Below are positions 1 through 10,559 of a stretch of DNA of 64,000 bases, piece after piece. Position numbers and translations under genes: made by a program. The stretch is from NCBI RefSeq assembly GCF_033807715.1, contig NC_084591.1, forward strand, positions 49,196,915-49,260,914, read 5' to 3'. This stretch comes from Cololabis saira (taxonomy: Eukaryota > Chordata > Actinopteri > Beloniformes > Belonidae). Positions within the stretch are counted from its first letter, which is position 1. Each line of letters opens with the position of its first letter. The notes below the pieces were generated by a model. That model was not told the origin of the DNA. It ran no database searches and saw nothing but the letters and a program-made list of their open reading frames with translations.

Positions 1-654
1 CTCCCTGTCTTATCAGTGCTGATGTGTTGCAGTGAAAAAATAAAAAGATCCTTATGACAACTCGTTTGCTTGTTAAAGCTCATCAACTTTCGTAACTTGA
101 CTTAAATTAAGATAGTCAATGTTTTGATTATAATTGATTATCTTTATTTCATAATGATTGAAGACAATATGACTGTGTGATTTTCAGAACCACAGTCAAT
201 GATTTTGTTAACTGCATTTAACATTTAACACTAAAAATACTTTTCATTTATCACCAAAAGCACTGTTTTGACTATTATTGGTATTGAGCCAAGGTTACAG
301 ACATTTGAATGTTTTATTTTGTGACTTATTAGTTGGTCAACATTCTTGTTTTCAGCCAGACAACTCATGCAGTAAGTCTGAAACACTTGAAACACAATTG
401 CAATGTATATTTGGCTTTGGCGTTTAGACTTCATTCAATAATAGTTTATCAGGCTTACACATAAATGCAGGGGTGAAAGCCTCAAATCAGCTTAAACATA
501 CACGTAAATACACAGTGTATACACACACAGTCTATTTAAGTCCATGTTATAGACACACCTGTTTGCAGCTGCATTTGAATAAAGCTCCAAAACTTCACTG
601 CTACTTTTAATCTTCAGTTATGATACCTTTATCATATTTTAACTACTGATTTTT
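1..654. other. AT-rich noncoding stretch, nothing recognised
   Basis: No reading frame with protein-family character, RNA gene or repeat end was recognised. The only open frame, on the minus strand at 231-434, has no recognisable motif and is within chance expectation for AT-rich DNA. Confidence 0.5.
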
Positions 655-820
655 TATCTGATTTTATCTATTTTCCTCTTTTTCCCTTTCCTTTTTGATT
701 AAACTTTAAATCATGCATTTTATGTCTACTATGTGATGTTTTAATGTCTCTATAAAGCACTTTGAATCACTTTGTTGTTGAATTGTGCTATTCAAATAAA
801 CTTTCCTTGCATTGCCTAAA
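655..820 (+). repeat. LINE/SINE-type 3' tail fragment
   Basis: The segment ends in TAAAGCACTTTGAATCAC, then an AAATAAACTTTCC-type end at about 800-815. This matches a very common fish retroposon 3' end. No coding part is attached, so it is a 5'-truncated copy. The family was not assigned. Confidence 0.5.
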
Positions 821-1440
821 CAGAATTTAAAAAGAAATAGAATATATTTGTAAACTCATACAACTCAACCATATGTTCGGATAATATAATCTACTAAGAC
901 TGCAAATAGATTTTTCAAAGCAGAGAACTCTTCCTTCACACACTCTACTGGTGGTCTTGCACAGCACTTGCTGTACTGAAAAGCTTAGGTGTAAAAAAAA
1001 AAAAAAAGTTGCAGGGTGAAGCCATTTATGTGTGAAACTATTGTGAAAATATCTTCACAAAGGACAAAACATACTATTCAGGGTAAAGAAAGACAAGACA
1101 AGCCTGGTGATTGCTGTGCAGCATCATATTATCAGGAAAATGCCACATCGCCAGTTCAAAAGGTTGCAAGAACCAAAATTCAACAAAATCTTTGGAGACA
1201 TTTGATTTCTACTGTCTCTGCTGTGTGCTTTAAATCATATCAAAGGTCTCTGTAGCTTTTCAGGAATGTAAATTAAAAAATGCAATAACCGGCTAAAGTT
1301 GATGACTTCAAACCCAAAAGGAAGAGGAAAGGTACAAAAAGCTACAAGTATTTTAATAAAATAAGCAAACACAAGGTTCACCTGTGAATTCTATAAGAAA
1401 TCTATTCTGATATTAACATGGTAAACTGAAATGACAACAG
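821..1440. other. Noncoding stretch, nothing recognised
   Basis: It contains a short poly-A run near 994-1007 and otherwise unique-looking AT-rich DNA. A 79-codon frame at 1016-1255 has no recognisable motif and is not called. Confidence 0.45.
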
Positions 1441-1452
1441 AAATCAATCAAT

Positions 1453-1575
1453 TTGACCTGTCCAGCGTGCATCCCTTCCTCTCCCTGTCCCTATTGGGAC
1501 AAGTTTCAACGAATCCAGAATAATACTGAAGTGGGTATACTGTATGAAATGGATAGATATATGGATTAATTGATG
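1453..1575 (+). repeat. Degenerate fish retroposon tail (CCTGTCCAG type)
   Basis: The order of motifs (CCTGTCCAGCGTGCATCCC, a tattGGGACAAG stretch, a CAGAATAATACTGAAG stretch, then an ATGGATAGATATATGG end) follows the widespread fish tail that reads CTGTCCAGGGTGTACCC through a final GGATGGATGG. A better copy lies at 11195-11300. Similarity is by eye and the copy is diverged. Confidence 0.4.
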
Positions 1576-1605
1576 AATCAAGTTAATCACAAAAGATAGT
1601 GACAG

Positions 1606-1962
1606 TGGTGGGGGGGGTTGGCTGTGGTGAGGTGTGAATATGCAGGCAGCTGGGGGGGAGGGGGGTGATGGTGATGGTGGAGCAGCTGGGGGGGAGGGGG
1701 GTGATGGTGGAGCAGCTGGGGGTGATGGTGGAGCAGCCGGGGAGGTGTGGGGGGTGATGGTGATGGTGGAGCTGCAGTAGGGGAGGGGGTGATGGTGATG
1801 GTGGAGCTGCAGTAGGGGAGGGGGTGATGGTGATAGTGGAGCAGCTGGGGGGGAGGGGGTGATGGTGATGGTGATGGTGGAGCAGCTGGGGGGGAGGGGG
1901 TGATGGTGATGGTGATAGTGGAGCAGCTGGGGGGGAGGGGGTGATGGTGGTGTGCTGCTGGC
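1606..1962. repeat. Minisatellite GGTGATGGTGGAGCAGCTGG
   Basis: About ten copies of a 25-60 bp unit combine GGTGATGGTGAT blocks with GGAGCAGCTGGGGGGGAGG. On the minus strand it is continuous with the LINE frame next to it and encodes Pro/Ser/His/Thr-rich repeats. It occupies the position of the linker between the LINE endonuclease and reverse transcriptase, so it probably grew from a Pro-rich linker seed. The long minus-strand open frames here come from repeat composition. Confidence 0.85.
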
Positions 1963-2832
1963 CTGATCTTCGAACCTGCAGTAAAAACTGTTTAGCTGGT
2001 TTGCGAGCCTGAGGCTGCCTGCAGGGCGTGGAGCTGCTCTTCTGAACCCAGTGATGTTCTGCAGACCTCTCCACACACCGTAGGATCACTTCGCTCTTCT
2101 GATCTCCCTCGTCAGAGTGTTCCTGGCCTGCTTGAACAGGGCTCGGTCGCTGCTTCTGTAGCCTCCTCCTCAGCTCGGCGCAGCTTCCTGAGGTTCAATG
2201 AGAACCAGGGCTTGTTGTTACTGTATGTGCAGAAGGTATTGGTCTGCACACACATGTTCATCGCAAAAGCTGATGTAGGACGTCACAGTGTCCGTAAGTT
2301 CATGCAGATCTGAGGCAGCAGCTTCAAAAACACTCCAGTCCGTGCATTCGAAGCAGGCCTGAAGCTTCAGCTTTGACTCTTCTGTCCACTTCTTCACAGT
2401 CCTCACTACAGGCTTAGAGGTTTTAAGTTTCTGCCTGTAGGTCGGGATCAGATGAAGGAGACAGTGATCAGAGTGTCCTGGAGCTGCGTGGGGAACAGAG
2501 CGGTATGCGTTCTTAATAACAGTGTAACAATGGTCCAGAGTCTGCGTGTCCCTGGTGGGACACGTAACATGTTGCCTGTATTTCGGAAGTTCCTGGGTGA
2601 GGTTTGCTCTGTTGAAATCCCCCAAAACAATGAACAGTGAGTCCGGGAGTTTTGAGTCGAATGATAATAAAGAAGCCTGAGTCTTGTAGCCACCTACTGA
2701 TGGTTTTTGGTATTCGTTATTTCTTTTAGTTTCACCTTCCCCCTCCATGTTCAAAGCTAGCAGCCTGCAGAGCACAGTGTTTCTTTTTCCTTTGAGCATG
2801 AGAGTAAATTTGTCCATGAGTAATATTTGCAA
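1963..2832 (-). pseudogene. Non-LTR retrotransposon ORF2 fragment (endonuclease end and linker)
   Basis: Read on the minus strand from 2832, the 204-codon frame carries the hallmarks of an APE-type endonuclease C-terminal half: LGDFNRANL (the GDFN motif), TLDHCY, and PGHSDHCLL (the SDH motif with the catalytic His). It continues with the VVRTVKKWTEES linker seen in fish LINEs. After a stop near 2218, other frames give KPWFSLNLRKL and then MWRGLQNITGF and LNSFYCRFED, so the copy is frameshifted but collinear. The reverse transcriptase is missing beyond the minisatellite. The endonuclease would nick the target in the nucleus during target-primed integration. The exact clade is not assigned; it is not the L2 family that is abundant elsewhere in the window. 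Confidence 0.85.
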
Positions 2833-4444
2833 ACTTCAATAAGTGTTTTTGCAAATGTTTATAATGTCAGTATGTATGTATGGTTATATAATGTGTGTAT
2901 ATAAATTGTTTTGTATTGCTCAGTCTGGTTAGCCTTGTTCAGCTACGCAAGAGTGAGGACAGAATACAGACATATGTGTGGAACATGATGTACTCAACTT
3001 TTTGTGTGTACATGAGGCTCCATGTCTTGTCTTTGAATGTCCTTAAAAATTTGAATTTGAACCCACTTTGTCCCAAATACAGAACATAGCATGTTTGAAA
3101 TGGTGCATGGCAAAAATAAATGTTGGCCATCAAAGCCATTTGACTCTTTGACTGATGAAGAGATAGAAATATAAACTTCCATTTAACATTCTTTAACACA
3201 CAGCAGAGGAGATTTGTATTAATTTTGATCATCTGTGCCAACTAGTCTTGTTCATGACTAGTCCTAAAAAAGTGTTAGGTGGGCCAGCTTGGGAAAAAAT
3301 ACTAAAACAAAAATAGATAAGCTGCTGAAAAGAGAGATTTAAATAGATTTGAATGGGAGGTGTGACGTGGGCATACAGTAAAATCACTGTTGTACTCACC
3401 AGAGGAAACCAGACATGTTGAGACCATTTGGTATGCACAGTAGTGAATGCTCATTTTTCTTAGATAAGTGTGAATCTGATCCAAAGACAGCGGGTGATAC
3501 CTTTATTTCTCACAAGGTGAGAAAGATACAAGACTTTCACATCTCTGTTTATAGAAATGAAAATCTTGCCAGGTCACAGTGTCATTTTGTTTTGCGCATG
3601 TGTGTGGGGAAGATGATGGTGGGGCTCCTTACATTCGCTTTCTTATTATATGTGTGTCCCTGTTTTAATGTTTGTTTGCATCCGTGTGCAAATATCAGGG
3701 AAGCATCAGGTGTTGTGTTGACTCTGAGGATCGATGGTTCATCTCTCGGGAAGAGGAAAAGGCCAATTTCCTTCTCTAATAAAACTGGTCTGTGTGCTAG
3801 TGTGTGAGTGAAAAAAGTAATCTATACCTGAAAGAAAGGATAACCAAGGCTTTCATGTGACAGTGACACTAACAGATGAGATCATCACCATTCTTGATTT
3901 CTAGGCAACATGTCTTCCTGACTTTTTTTTTGCCATCTATAAAGTTTTGTGTCACTGTGTGTACCTGCTTTTTTTGGGAGCCAAGTGCACAAAAGCCATT
4001 ACATAAAGGAAAGACTTCAAGTATTTCCCTCAATAAGTTATTCAGAGTTTTTAACTAGACTTTGAGGACCCAGAAGTCACAAATTTGTTTGCAAACTGAA
4101 ACTATAAATAGAGAGACAACACTTAGTGCAGCAGAGACAAAAAGCTCCAAATTACTCTCAGCAAACATGCACATTTACTTTATCCCTTTCCAAAGCAGTC
4201 AAAAACCCAGCTCAAACACAGAAGCCGATTGCTTTTGGCTTCAAAGGGAAAGGGTACCATTTGCATCCAGTTCCAGGTGTAAACTGTTCCAGCTGGTTTC
4301 AGCAGTGTTGGAAACACAACGCGTGCATGTACATTCTGCTGACTGTGCTGAGAATGGAGCTGTCAGAGAAAGTGAAGATGTTATAGAAGCACACGCTTAT
4401 TCAGGCTTTTCACATGGAGGCTCCAAAACCGACAGGAGCTCCAA
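2833..4444. other. Long noncoding stretch, no supported gene
   Basis: Open frames at 3415-3807 and 4062-4457 on the plus strand and 2939-3241 on the minus strand contain no motif, signal or splice context that I recognise. No repeat family was identified either, so this could be single-copy intergenic DNA. Confidence 0.4.
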
Positions 4445-4505
4445 CCTGAGCATATAAAAAAGAGATGCAACAGAGTCTGAATGGCAGCTCACATTCTCAG
4501 ACTTC
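4445..4505 (+). promoter_or_regulatory. Possible TATA-type promoter
   Basis: CATATAAAAAAG at about 4451-4462 is a good TATA-box match, followed 25-35 bases later by a pyrimidine-flanked A (CTCACATTCTCAGAC) that could be an initiator. A possible donor, CATAGGTGATAAGT, lies at about 4518-4531. No coding exon follows, so this is only a weak candidate. Confidence 0.18.
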
Positions 4506-4820
4506 TGGTTTTTAACCATAGGTGATAAGTATATACTTTAAGTCAGGACTATAAGATTCTGTGGTCCACTACAAGTTGTAGGGCTATCAAATGTAATGTC
4601 ACACAAAGTATACCCAGTTTTAACTCATGTACAAGTCCTTATATATCCTTAGTCCTTATATACAGGCTTCAAGATTGTTATCTTTATAACCCACCCCACA
4701 AGCCCACGTAAAAAATGATTGAAGTGTTTCAAAAGTACAAAGGTCTTGCATTCCTTTGCCAAGAGCTGAACACTGCTCTGGTAGCCAAGTGTCTGCAAGT
4801 GCAAAACTCTGATCATTCAT
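4506..4820. other. Noncoding stretch, nothing recognised
   Basis: No gene or repeat end was recognised before the L2 tail begins. Confidence 0.4.
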
Positions 4821-5312
4821 CATTCAATTCAATTCAATTCAATTCAATTTTATTTGTATAGCGTCTAATACAACAAAACTTGCCTCTAGACGCTTTCCAG
4901 AGACCCAGAACATAAACCCCTGAGCAATTATTACATAAACAATGGCAGGTAAAAACTCCCCTAGTGGAAGAAAAGCCCTAAGCCAAACAGTGGCAAGAAA
5001 AACTCCCCTTTAGGAGGAAGAAACCTGGACCTGGATCATAAGGGGGTAGAAACCTGGACCAGGACCTGGATCATAAGGGGGTAGAAACCTGGACCAGGAC
5101 CTGGATCATAAGGGGGTAGAAACCTGGACCAGGACCTGGATCATAAGGGGGTAGAAACCTGGACCAGGACCTGGATCATAAGGGGGTAGAAACCTGGACC
5201 AGGACCTGGATCATAAGGGGGTAGAAACCTGGACCAGGACCTGGATCATAAGGGGGGAAGAAACCTGGACCAGGACCTGGATCATAAGGGGGAACCTCCT
5301 GCCGAAGGCCAG
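4821..5312 (-). mobile_element. 5'-truncated L2 LINE, 3' tail only
   Basis: It begins with the (CAATT)n terminal array, then TTTTATTTGTATAGCG and AGACGCTTTCCAGAGACCC. Next come AAAAACTCCCCTAGTGG and CTCCTGCCGAAGGCC. This is the minus-strand view of the 3' untranslated tail seen intact downstream of the L2 reverse transcriptase at 46091-47049. No coding sequence remains. Much of the copy is a 35-bp VNTR. Confidence 0.85.
5011..5290. repeat. 35-bp VNTR inside an L2 tail
   Basis: About seven to eight copies of a unit containing AAACCTGGACCAGGACC and TGGATCATAAGGGGG. The units are nearly identical and directly adjacent, with no spacers. The seed sequence (GAAACCTTGAGCAGGACC and CTCATAAGGGGG) is present once in the other L2 tails at about 46317 and 60990, so expansion happened in this copy alone. 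Confidence 0.9.
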
Positions 5313-5612
5313 ACTGGGACTTACAGTTGTAACTGCACAAAGGACTTAATTATCTAAACATTTGGATCTATGCATATTTTCTTTAGGGGGTTCTTCATTT
5401 GACTACACATTTACTCACTTAGAAATATTTAACCAGTGTGAAAAAATATTGATATGGTGATATTTCGCAAAACTGCGTCACCCTACTAAAACATTGATTT
5501 GTCATATCCTAATACCTAGTCCCGATCAAAACATCGGTATTGGCCAAAATAGTATCGGGACATACCTAGTTATTAATGTTTTTCATATATATTAAATTAA
5601 AACTATAAACAG
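5313..5612. other. Noncoding stretch with a TATCGG-type repeat remnant
   Basis: At 5517-5570 the motifs CCCGATCAAAACATCGG and AGTATCGGGACATACC resemble the GATACCGATAC repeats common at hAT-type element ends in fish; related pieces occur at 42540 and 50790. The final bases, ending AAACAG at 5612, look like a splice acceptor for the hAT exon that follows. Confidence 0.4.
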
Positions 5613-6864
5613 CCGCGATAGCTGAATTCATTGCGTTGGATGACCAGCCGCTCAGTGTGGTGAGGAACGTGGGCTTTCGCCTACTCATGGATATTTGGAA
5701 GCCACGTTATGTGTTACCTTCTCGTCACCGCTTTATGACAAAAGCTCTGCCTGTCGCCCACAAAAAGCTACGCGACCACATGCAAGACATGTTAACAGAC
5801 GTACTGTACCTGCGATTGGATTTACCACAGACATATGGAGTTCTTCTGTGTCTCCAATGTCACTCCTAAGCTTCACTGCACAGTGGATCGATCCCAGTTT
5901 TACTTTACAATGCGTGATATTGCACACTCAGGACTTCAGAGGGTCTCACACGGCAGAACATATTGGAGAGGCGATCCGGGGGATGCTTGACAGGTGGGGA
6001 ATAGAGAAGTCAAGGGTCCATGTCATGTGTCCATTTGCGGGACAATGCACGGAATATGAAGAGAGCCATGGATGATATGAAGGTAAAGAGTGTGGGCTGT
6101 CTGGCACACACACTCCAGCTTGCAGTGCACGAGGGTCTACTGTCTCAGCGAAACATCGAGGAAACTCTGGCCACGAGAAAGATAATTGGCCATTTCAAAC
6201 ATTCTCCATTGGCCTACTCCCGTCTGGAAGATAAACAGCGGGAGCTGAAGATGAACGTCAAGCGTCTACAGCAGGACGTGCAGCCTATACGTGTTGCAAA
6301 GCATCCTGGAGCAAAAGCAGCCTCTGTTGCTTTATGCAGGTTCCTATGACCTCCCAGCCACACTAACAGCTGCCCAGTGGACCCTGATGGAGAAGACAGC
6401 CGAGGTTTTGGTTCCATTTGAGGAGCTCACAAAGGATGTGAGCAAGGCCACTGCATCTGCAGCCGATGTTATCCCGGCAATAACAGGTTATTTAATTTTT
6501 TTATTATAATTAAATTATTATTTGCACTTGTTGAACATGTTTAAGTAATACTAAAATTAATACCAAAATCTACAAGCTCACAATGTGATGCATGTGTTGT
6601 GAGCTTGCTGATCTGCTATTTTCCACAGAAGCTTTCTCACAATACCGATGCTGGCGTTTAAGAGGTTTAACCATCTATTCATTTAATAACTTCATTCATT
6701 CAAACAGCCCTCAGACATCTGCTGTCTCAGGAGAAGACAACTGACCAGGGGCTCAAAACAATGAAGAGCACGCTCCTAGCTACAGTGGAGACCCACTTTG
6801 CTGGGGTAGAGGAGGATCCACTCTACAGCATCACCACTCTGGTAGATCCCAGATACAAAGACAG
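5613..6864 (+). pseudogene. hAT-superfamily (ZBED-like) transposase relic, spliced
   Basis: In successive frames the segment encodes recognisable hAT transposase blocks. These are AEFIALDDQPLSVVRN, then FTTDIWSS with the first catalytic-type Asp, LTAQWIDPSF-type sequence, and VHLRDNARNMKRAMDD. Then come VGCLAHTLQLAVHEGL and, after an intron, TLVDPRYKDR. Frameshifts occur near 5825, 6035 and 6290. Exon 1 runs from an AG acceptor (5611-5612) to a GT donor at 6487. Exon 2 runs from CAAACAG/C at 6708 to 6864, and joining them keeps the frame across AITALRHLL. The next donor is AG/GCAAGT, a GC-type donor. The BED zinc finger and the C-terminal dimerisation exon are absent, so the copy is incomplete and inactive. 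Confidence 0.85.
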
Positions 6865-6982
6865 GCAAGTACTGTAAACAAATGTACTATTTAATGCAAT
6901 AATTCATTATTCAATTAGTTTAAATGTAGGACTCTCTAGTGTTGTTAATATTTTGTTATAGATGTAAACTACTGTAAGGCTA

Positions 6983-7120
6983 TTGTCTGACTTGACTCAA
7001 AATGTGCGTCTCGATCCTGCAACGATACGCATTACTTTTCTCAGTCAAAAGCGTTACCGTGGCGACGATAGACGCCAAAAAGCGTCTCGGCCCTACTCCA
7101 ACCGCTCCCTGACAAATAGA
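6983..7120 (-). repeat. Fragment of the AAAGCTGCAAGCAGC fish repeat family
   Basis: The motifs CAAAATGTGCGTCTCGATC, CGCATTACTTTTCTCAGTC and GCGTTACCGTGGCGACG recur at 9915-10000 and 10180-10260. In reverse orientation they recur at 58890-58985, inside a longer copy of this repeat. It has no coding capacity, and short frames here are incidental. Confidence 0.7.
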
Positions 7121-8390
7121 CTCTATATAAATTATCAGACAAAATCCCTGCTTCTGAGAATGGAAAATAATTAGTCTATGAAACTTTAGCAAGGATACAT
7201 CATTTAAAAACAGGCAATATGCATGTTAATTTCATCATCAATGTGAATGTAATAGGTGTGACCTAAGGAATGGATAACATTTCCTGTGTAACATGAGTTA
7301 AGTATACCATGCTGTCAGATTTGATTAAATTAGTGTTGTATAGAGTGCAGTTAGAGGCCTAAACCTAAAAATACCAGATGTGTGAACAGAATGTACCAGT
7401 GCTCAATACAAATATTTTAAAAGTGGAATATTGTTGACTCCATTAGGCTAATAAATATATTTGGTGAATTACTTCAATTTTAGAATGATTATTTTACTCA
7501 TTATCTTCACAATAAAAATATATTATGTAAAAATTCCTTAAATATTAAAACGAATACAGTATTTTGTTTATTAATTAGAGGCACATGAATAAGGAAAGAT
7601 AGACTTGTAGTGATTCAATAACCATTTTCACACCTCCTCACATTTAACATATGAGCTGATGACAGAGAAAAGTGTGAACTTCATGACTATTTTCTATTAA
7701 AGCAATTTGAGCCATTCAGCGGTAAAATCACTGTGGGTTTATATGCATAAATTAGGTTAAATACTATCACATCTTAAACCATTCCAGTGCGGCTGTTTTT
7801 ACCTCGAAGCAGCTCACAAAGTGGCTCCGCACACTAATTAACACTCTCAGCAGTATGTCTACATTTCAGTCTGCAAGTTCGCTAAAACCACCTGATTGGT
7901 TTGTGAAGATGAAAACTTAAGTTTGCATCTCACGCCTTCAATTATTTTAAATATATGCATAGGGGAGAGTCTGGGCCACTCGCTTCATTCGAGTATTAAT
8001 GAATAGACAGAGGTTGAGGCAGAGATGCAGAGAGGCTGTAACTAGACTTGGTCAATAGAAAATGTGGAAAGAACTTTGGCTGAGAAAACACATCGGGGGT
8101 TGGATAGAAAAATATAATTCATGTGGCCTTTAAAATGACAGCTAATGGGCCTAAATTTACAGCAGCACATACGATACTGGGACTTTAGACACAAATATTT
8201 TCTATGAAGATAATAAATGGAAGCAGCTTAAATACTTTTCCTGTGAAGAACATCCATACCTGTCAAGTTTTGGATTTAAAAATAAGACCACACTCACAAA
8301 CTACAATTAGGTGCTCAGAATCTGACAGTTTGTTGTTACTGAAATGCTGTGGACGTTCCTATCAGTGGCGATTCCTCTAAGACAGTGGTT
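7121..8390. other. AT-rich noncoding stretch, nothing recognised
   Basis: No open frame of note, no RNA gene and no repeat end could be identified in this roughly 1.3-kb interval. Confidence 0.45.
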
Positions 8391-8392
8391 CC

Positions 8393-8480
8393 CAACCTTT
8401 TCTGAACCGCGGACCGGTTTAATGACTGCCAATATTTTCACGGCCCAATCTAAAGGTGTAGTTGATAAAAACTAAATAAA
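8393..8480 (+). mobile_element. hAT (Charlie-like) terminus
   Basis: CAGTGGTTCCCAACCTTTTC followed by GAACCGCGGACCGG is the characteristic start of Charlie-type hAT elements. The facing end was not found within the next 600 bases, so the element is truncated or its right boundary is degraded. The AT-rich DNA to about 8700 may be its body. Confidence 0.6.
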
Positions 8481-8939
8481 ATGACAAGATCAGCATTAAA
8501 AACTGTGGTATTTTCTCTATAGTAATAATAATAATAATGAATAATAATAAAACATAATTTTCAAAAAAATAAAATAAAATAATGGAAATTGTAAATTACC
8601 TTTAATTTACAATTTTGTGTTTTTATGTTTTTATGTTTAATTAACGTTATTTAAAGCCAGGCTTTTATTTTATTTATTAAGGAGACCGATATTTAGTGCT
8701 TTTATTTTAAAGGCGTCTCGCCGAGACATTGTAAACATCCGGCGCTTCGGACTTTAATGGTAAAAGTTTAACGGCAGTAGAAAGTGTCTGCAAGACTAAA
8801 CTAGTGTCAGGAATGCTAAAGTGGAGCCTAACTGACACAAAAAACACTTGCTGATAAGGATTTGTTTTCTTTGCAAATGTTATGCCGTATTTATGTACAT
8901 ATTGCGTTGGGCCATGGTTATTCATGTATTGTGGTTAGC
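8481..8939. other. Noncoding, possible body of the hAT remnant
   Basis: AATAATAATA and ATAAAATAAA simple sequence, then unremarkable DNA. The minus-strand frame at 8707-8925 has no recognisable motif. Confidence 0.35.
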
Positions 8940-9055
8940 GGTAGGCCTGATTTATTGTTCCGCGTTAAATCGACGGGGTAGCCTACGGCGTAGGTTGTGC
9001 GGCGACGCACACCCTACGCCGTAGGCCCTGCGTAGGTGTAACGGAGCCAGAGTTC
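8940..9055. mobile_element. Palindromic MITE (GGTTCCGCGTTA / CTACGCCGTAG family)
   Basis: TGATTTATTGTTCCGCGTTA faces GTGTAACGGAGCC, with a self-complementary core (GCCTACGGCGTAGG and CCTACGCCGTAGG around GCGGCGACGCAC). The same palindrome is better preserved at 56443-56565 and a half copy lies at 53383-53465. It is noncoding; a short inverted-repeat DNA transposon derivative is the likeliest class. Confidence 0.75.
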
Positions 9056-9254
9056 GGATTTCACTCTTCAATTATATTTTGTATAATAATTAATCTTGAG
9101 ACTGATCTTGTTGTTAAAGTTATAATTTTCCTGGAAAACAGGTGTTGCCCCGAGGATTAAGTCATTTCGATAATTCAATTTGATAAGTAATCTACTTTAT
9201 TAATTATTAATAATTGTTAAAGGACAATTATTAATAACCTTTGATAACTGAACA

Positions 9255-9470
9255 GCAGAACCTGTTGCACAACACACTCAAATGGCAAAACATAATGAAA
9301 CAGTCAAACAAAACAGGGCATTGCTAAACCGCCTTATTGACGTGACTTCTCTGCTTGGTCGTCAGGAGCTGTCATTCAGGGGACATGATGAGAGTAGTGA
9401 ATCATCCAACAAGGGGAATTACAGGGAGTTTACAGACACATTAGCTACGGTAAATATGACTCTGTCCTCG
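9255..9470 (+). pseudogene. hAT (DUF4371/ZMYM-like) transposase fragment
   Basis: The 71-codon frame reads NETVKQNRALLNRLIDVTS, then LGRQELSFRGHDES and NKGNYREFTD. These are the conserved blocks of the DUF4371 region in hAT-like proteins with TTF-type fingers (family pattern FLGKQELAFRGHDES...NxGNYRE). Only this region survives, and the frame degenerates after codon 55. It is an isolated relic flanked by other repeats. Confidence 0.85.
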
Positions 9471-9499
9471 CCACACAATTCCAGTCATCAGCTGTGATT

Positions 9500-10262
9500 T
9501 TTGGTATCCATCCATCCATGAATCGAGTTTGCCGAACTTTATTGTAGAAACATCATTCAAACTTTCAACCACTCGGCCCGATTGGCACTAACGGACCCTA
9601 CAAGCTCAATATGCCAATTATTACAGTTTTTGCGATATTTACCTTTCTTTTTTTTTTTATTTCCATTTGACTTTGGACGCTTGTTGCTAGGCAACAGGTT
9701 ATCGTAGAGACATCATACAAATGTTTCCCCACTCGGCACGCTGTGGACTTCACCATATTCAAATTTCATGAAGCTGTGATAGAAGGAAATTTTAGGTCAA
9801 AATCCAGGCCAAATGGCCCCATTCATTCGGATGAGGTTTTTTACCATAGTGAAAAAAAACCTATCCATTAATGTAGCCTGAACCGGAACGTGTACCCAAG
9901 CATGGCATACATCGTTAGATGCGTCTCCATCGTGCCTCGATGGGCATTACTTTTCTCAGTCAAAAGTGTTACCGTGGCAACGCTAGATGCCAAAAAGCCA
10001 AAAAAAAAGCTGAAAATTTAGACGCTTATTGCTCGGCCGAACTTTATCGTAGAGACATCGTTCAAATTTACAAACACTCAGCCCGATTGTCCCTAAACGA
10101 CTGTACAACCTCATCCTGCTAATTATTACGGTTTTTGCGATATTTACCTTTTTTTTTATTTCCATTTCACTTTGGATACATCTCCATCCTTCCTCAATGG
10201 GCATTACTTTTCTCAGTCAAAAGTGTTACCGTGGGGACGCTAGACACCAAAAAGCGCGCCCT
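9500..10262. repeat. Composite noncoding repeat with an internal duplication of about 500 bp
   Basis: Two diverged copies of one segment lie at about 9540-9680 and 10042-10180. Each contains CATTCAAA or GTTCAAAT, then CTCGGCCCGATTG or CTCAGCCCGATTG, then GTTTTTGCGATATTTACC, and ends near ACTTTGGA. They alternate with two copies of the CATTACTTTTCTCAGTC segment (9945 and 10200). The whole resembles the family seen at 58332-59972, in reverse orientation. Confidence 0.65.
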
Positions 10263-10558
10263 ATTAATAACTATTGGGAGCACAGGAATGAATGCAATAC
10301 AACCGTAAACACCTCAAACTGACATAGAACCACCCCGAACACAAACACTACAGCCCCAAACCAAAGCAGCAAGAGGGGACGAATGGGCAGTAGGGCATGC
10401 CCATATCAAAATGTCCTGAAATTTTCTAGTTTACATTATTAACCGTCGTCAAACAATTATTAATAACCCATAACGGAACAAGCACTCCTTTTGTTGCACA
10501 ACACCATAGTAATGGTAACTCATCTTGTGTATTATTATCTGAGCTAGCAGAAGCATGT
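10263..10558. other. Noncoding stretch
   Basis: CAATTATTAATAACC at 10454 and GTTGCACAACAC at 10493 repeat sequences found at 9226 and 9264. The flanks of the 9.3-10.4 kb block are therefore partly duplicated. No gene was seen. Confidence 0.35.
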
Positions 10559-10559
10559 A

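Noticed and set aside
1444..2089. Pro/Ser/His-rich secreted or mucin-like protein
   Set aside because: There is no signal peptide, and the sequence is a minisatellite continuous with LINE coding sequence.
3415..3807. Possible 130-codon gene
   Set aside because: No homologous motif, no splice or promoter context, and a composition like the surrounding noncoding DNA. The frame at 4062-4457 was rejected for the same reasons.
5011..5290. CRISPR-like regular array
   Set aside because: The 35-bp units are directly adjacent with no unique spacers, there are no cas genes, and the context is a vertebrate LINE tail.
8393..9055. One complete hAT element from the CAGTGGTTCCC end to the palindrome
   Set aside because: The palindrome at 8940-9055 belongs to another MITE family, and no complementary CAGTGG-type end or 8-bp duplication was found.
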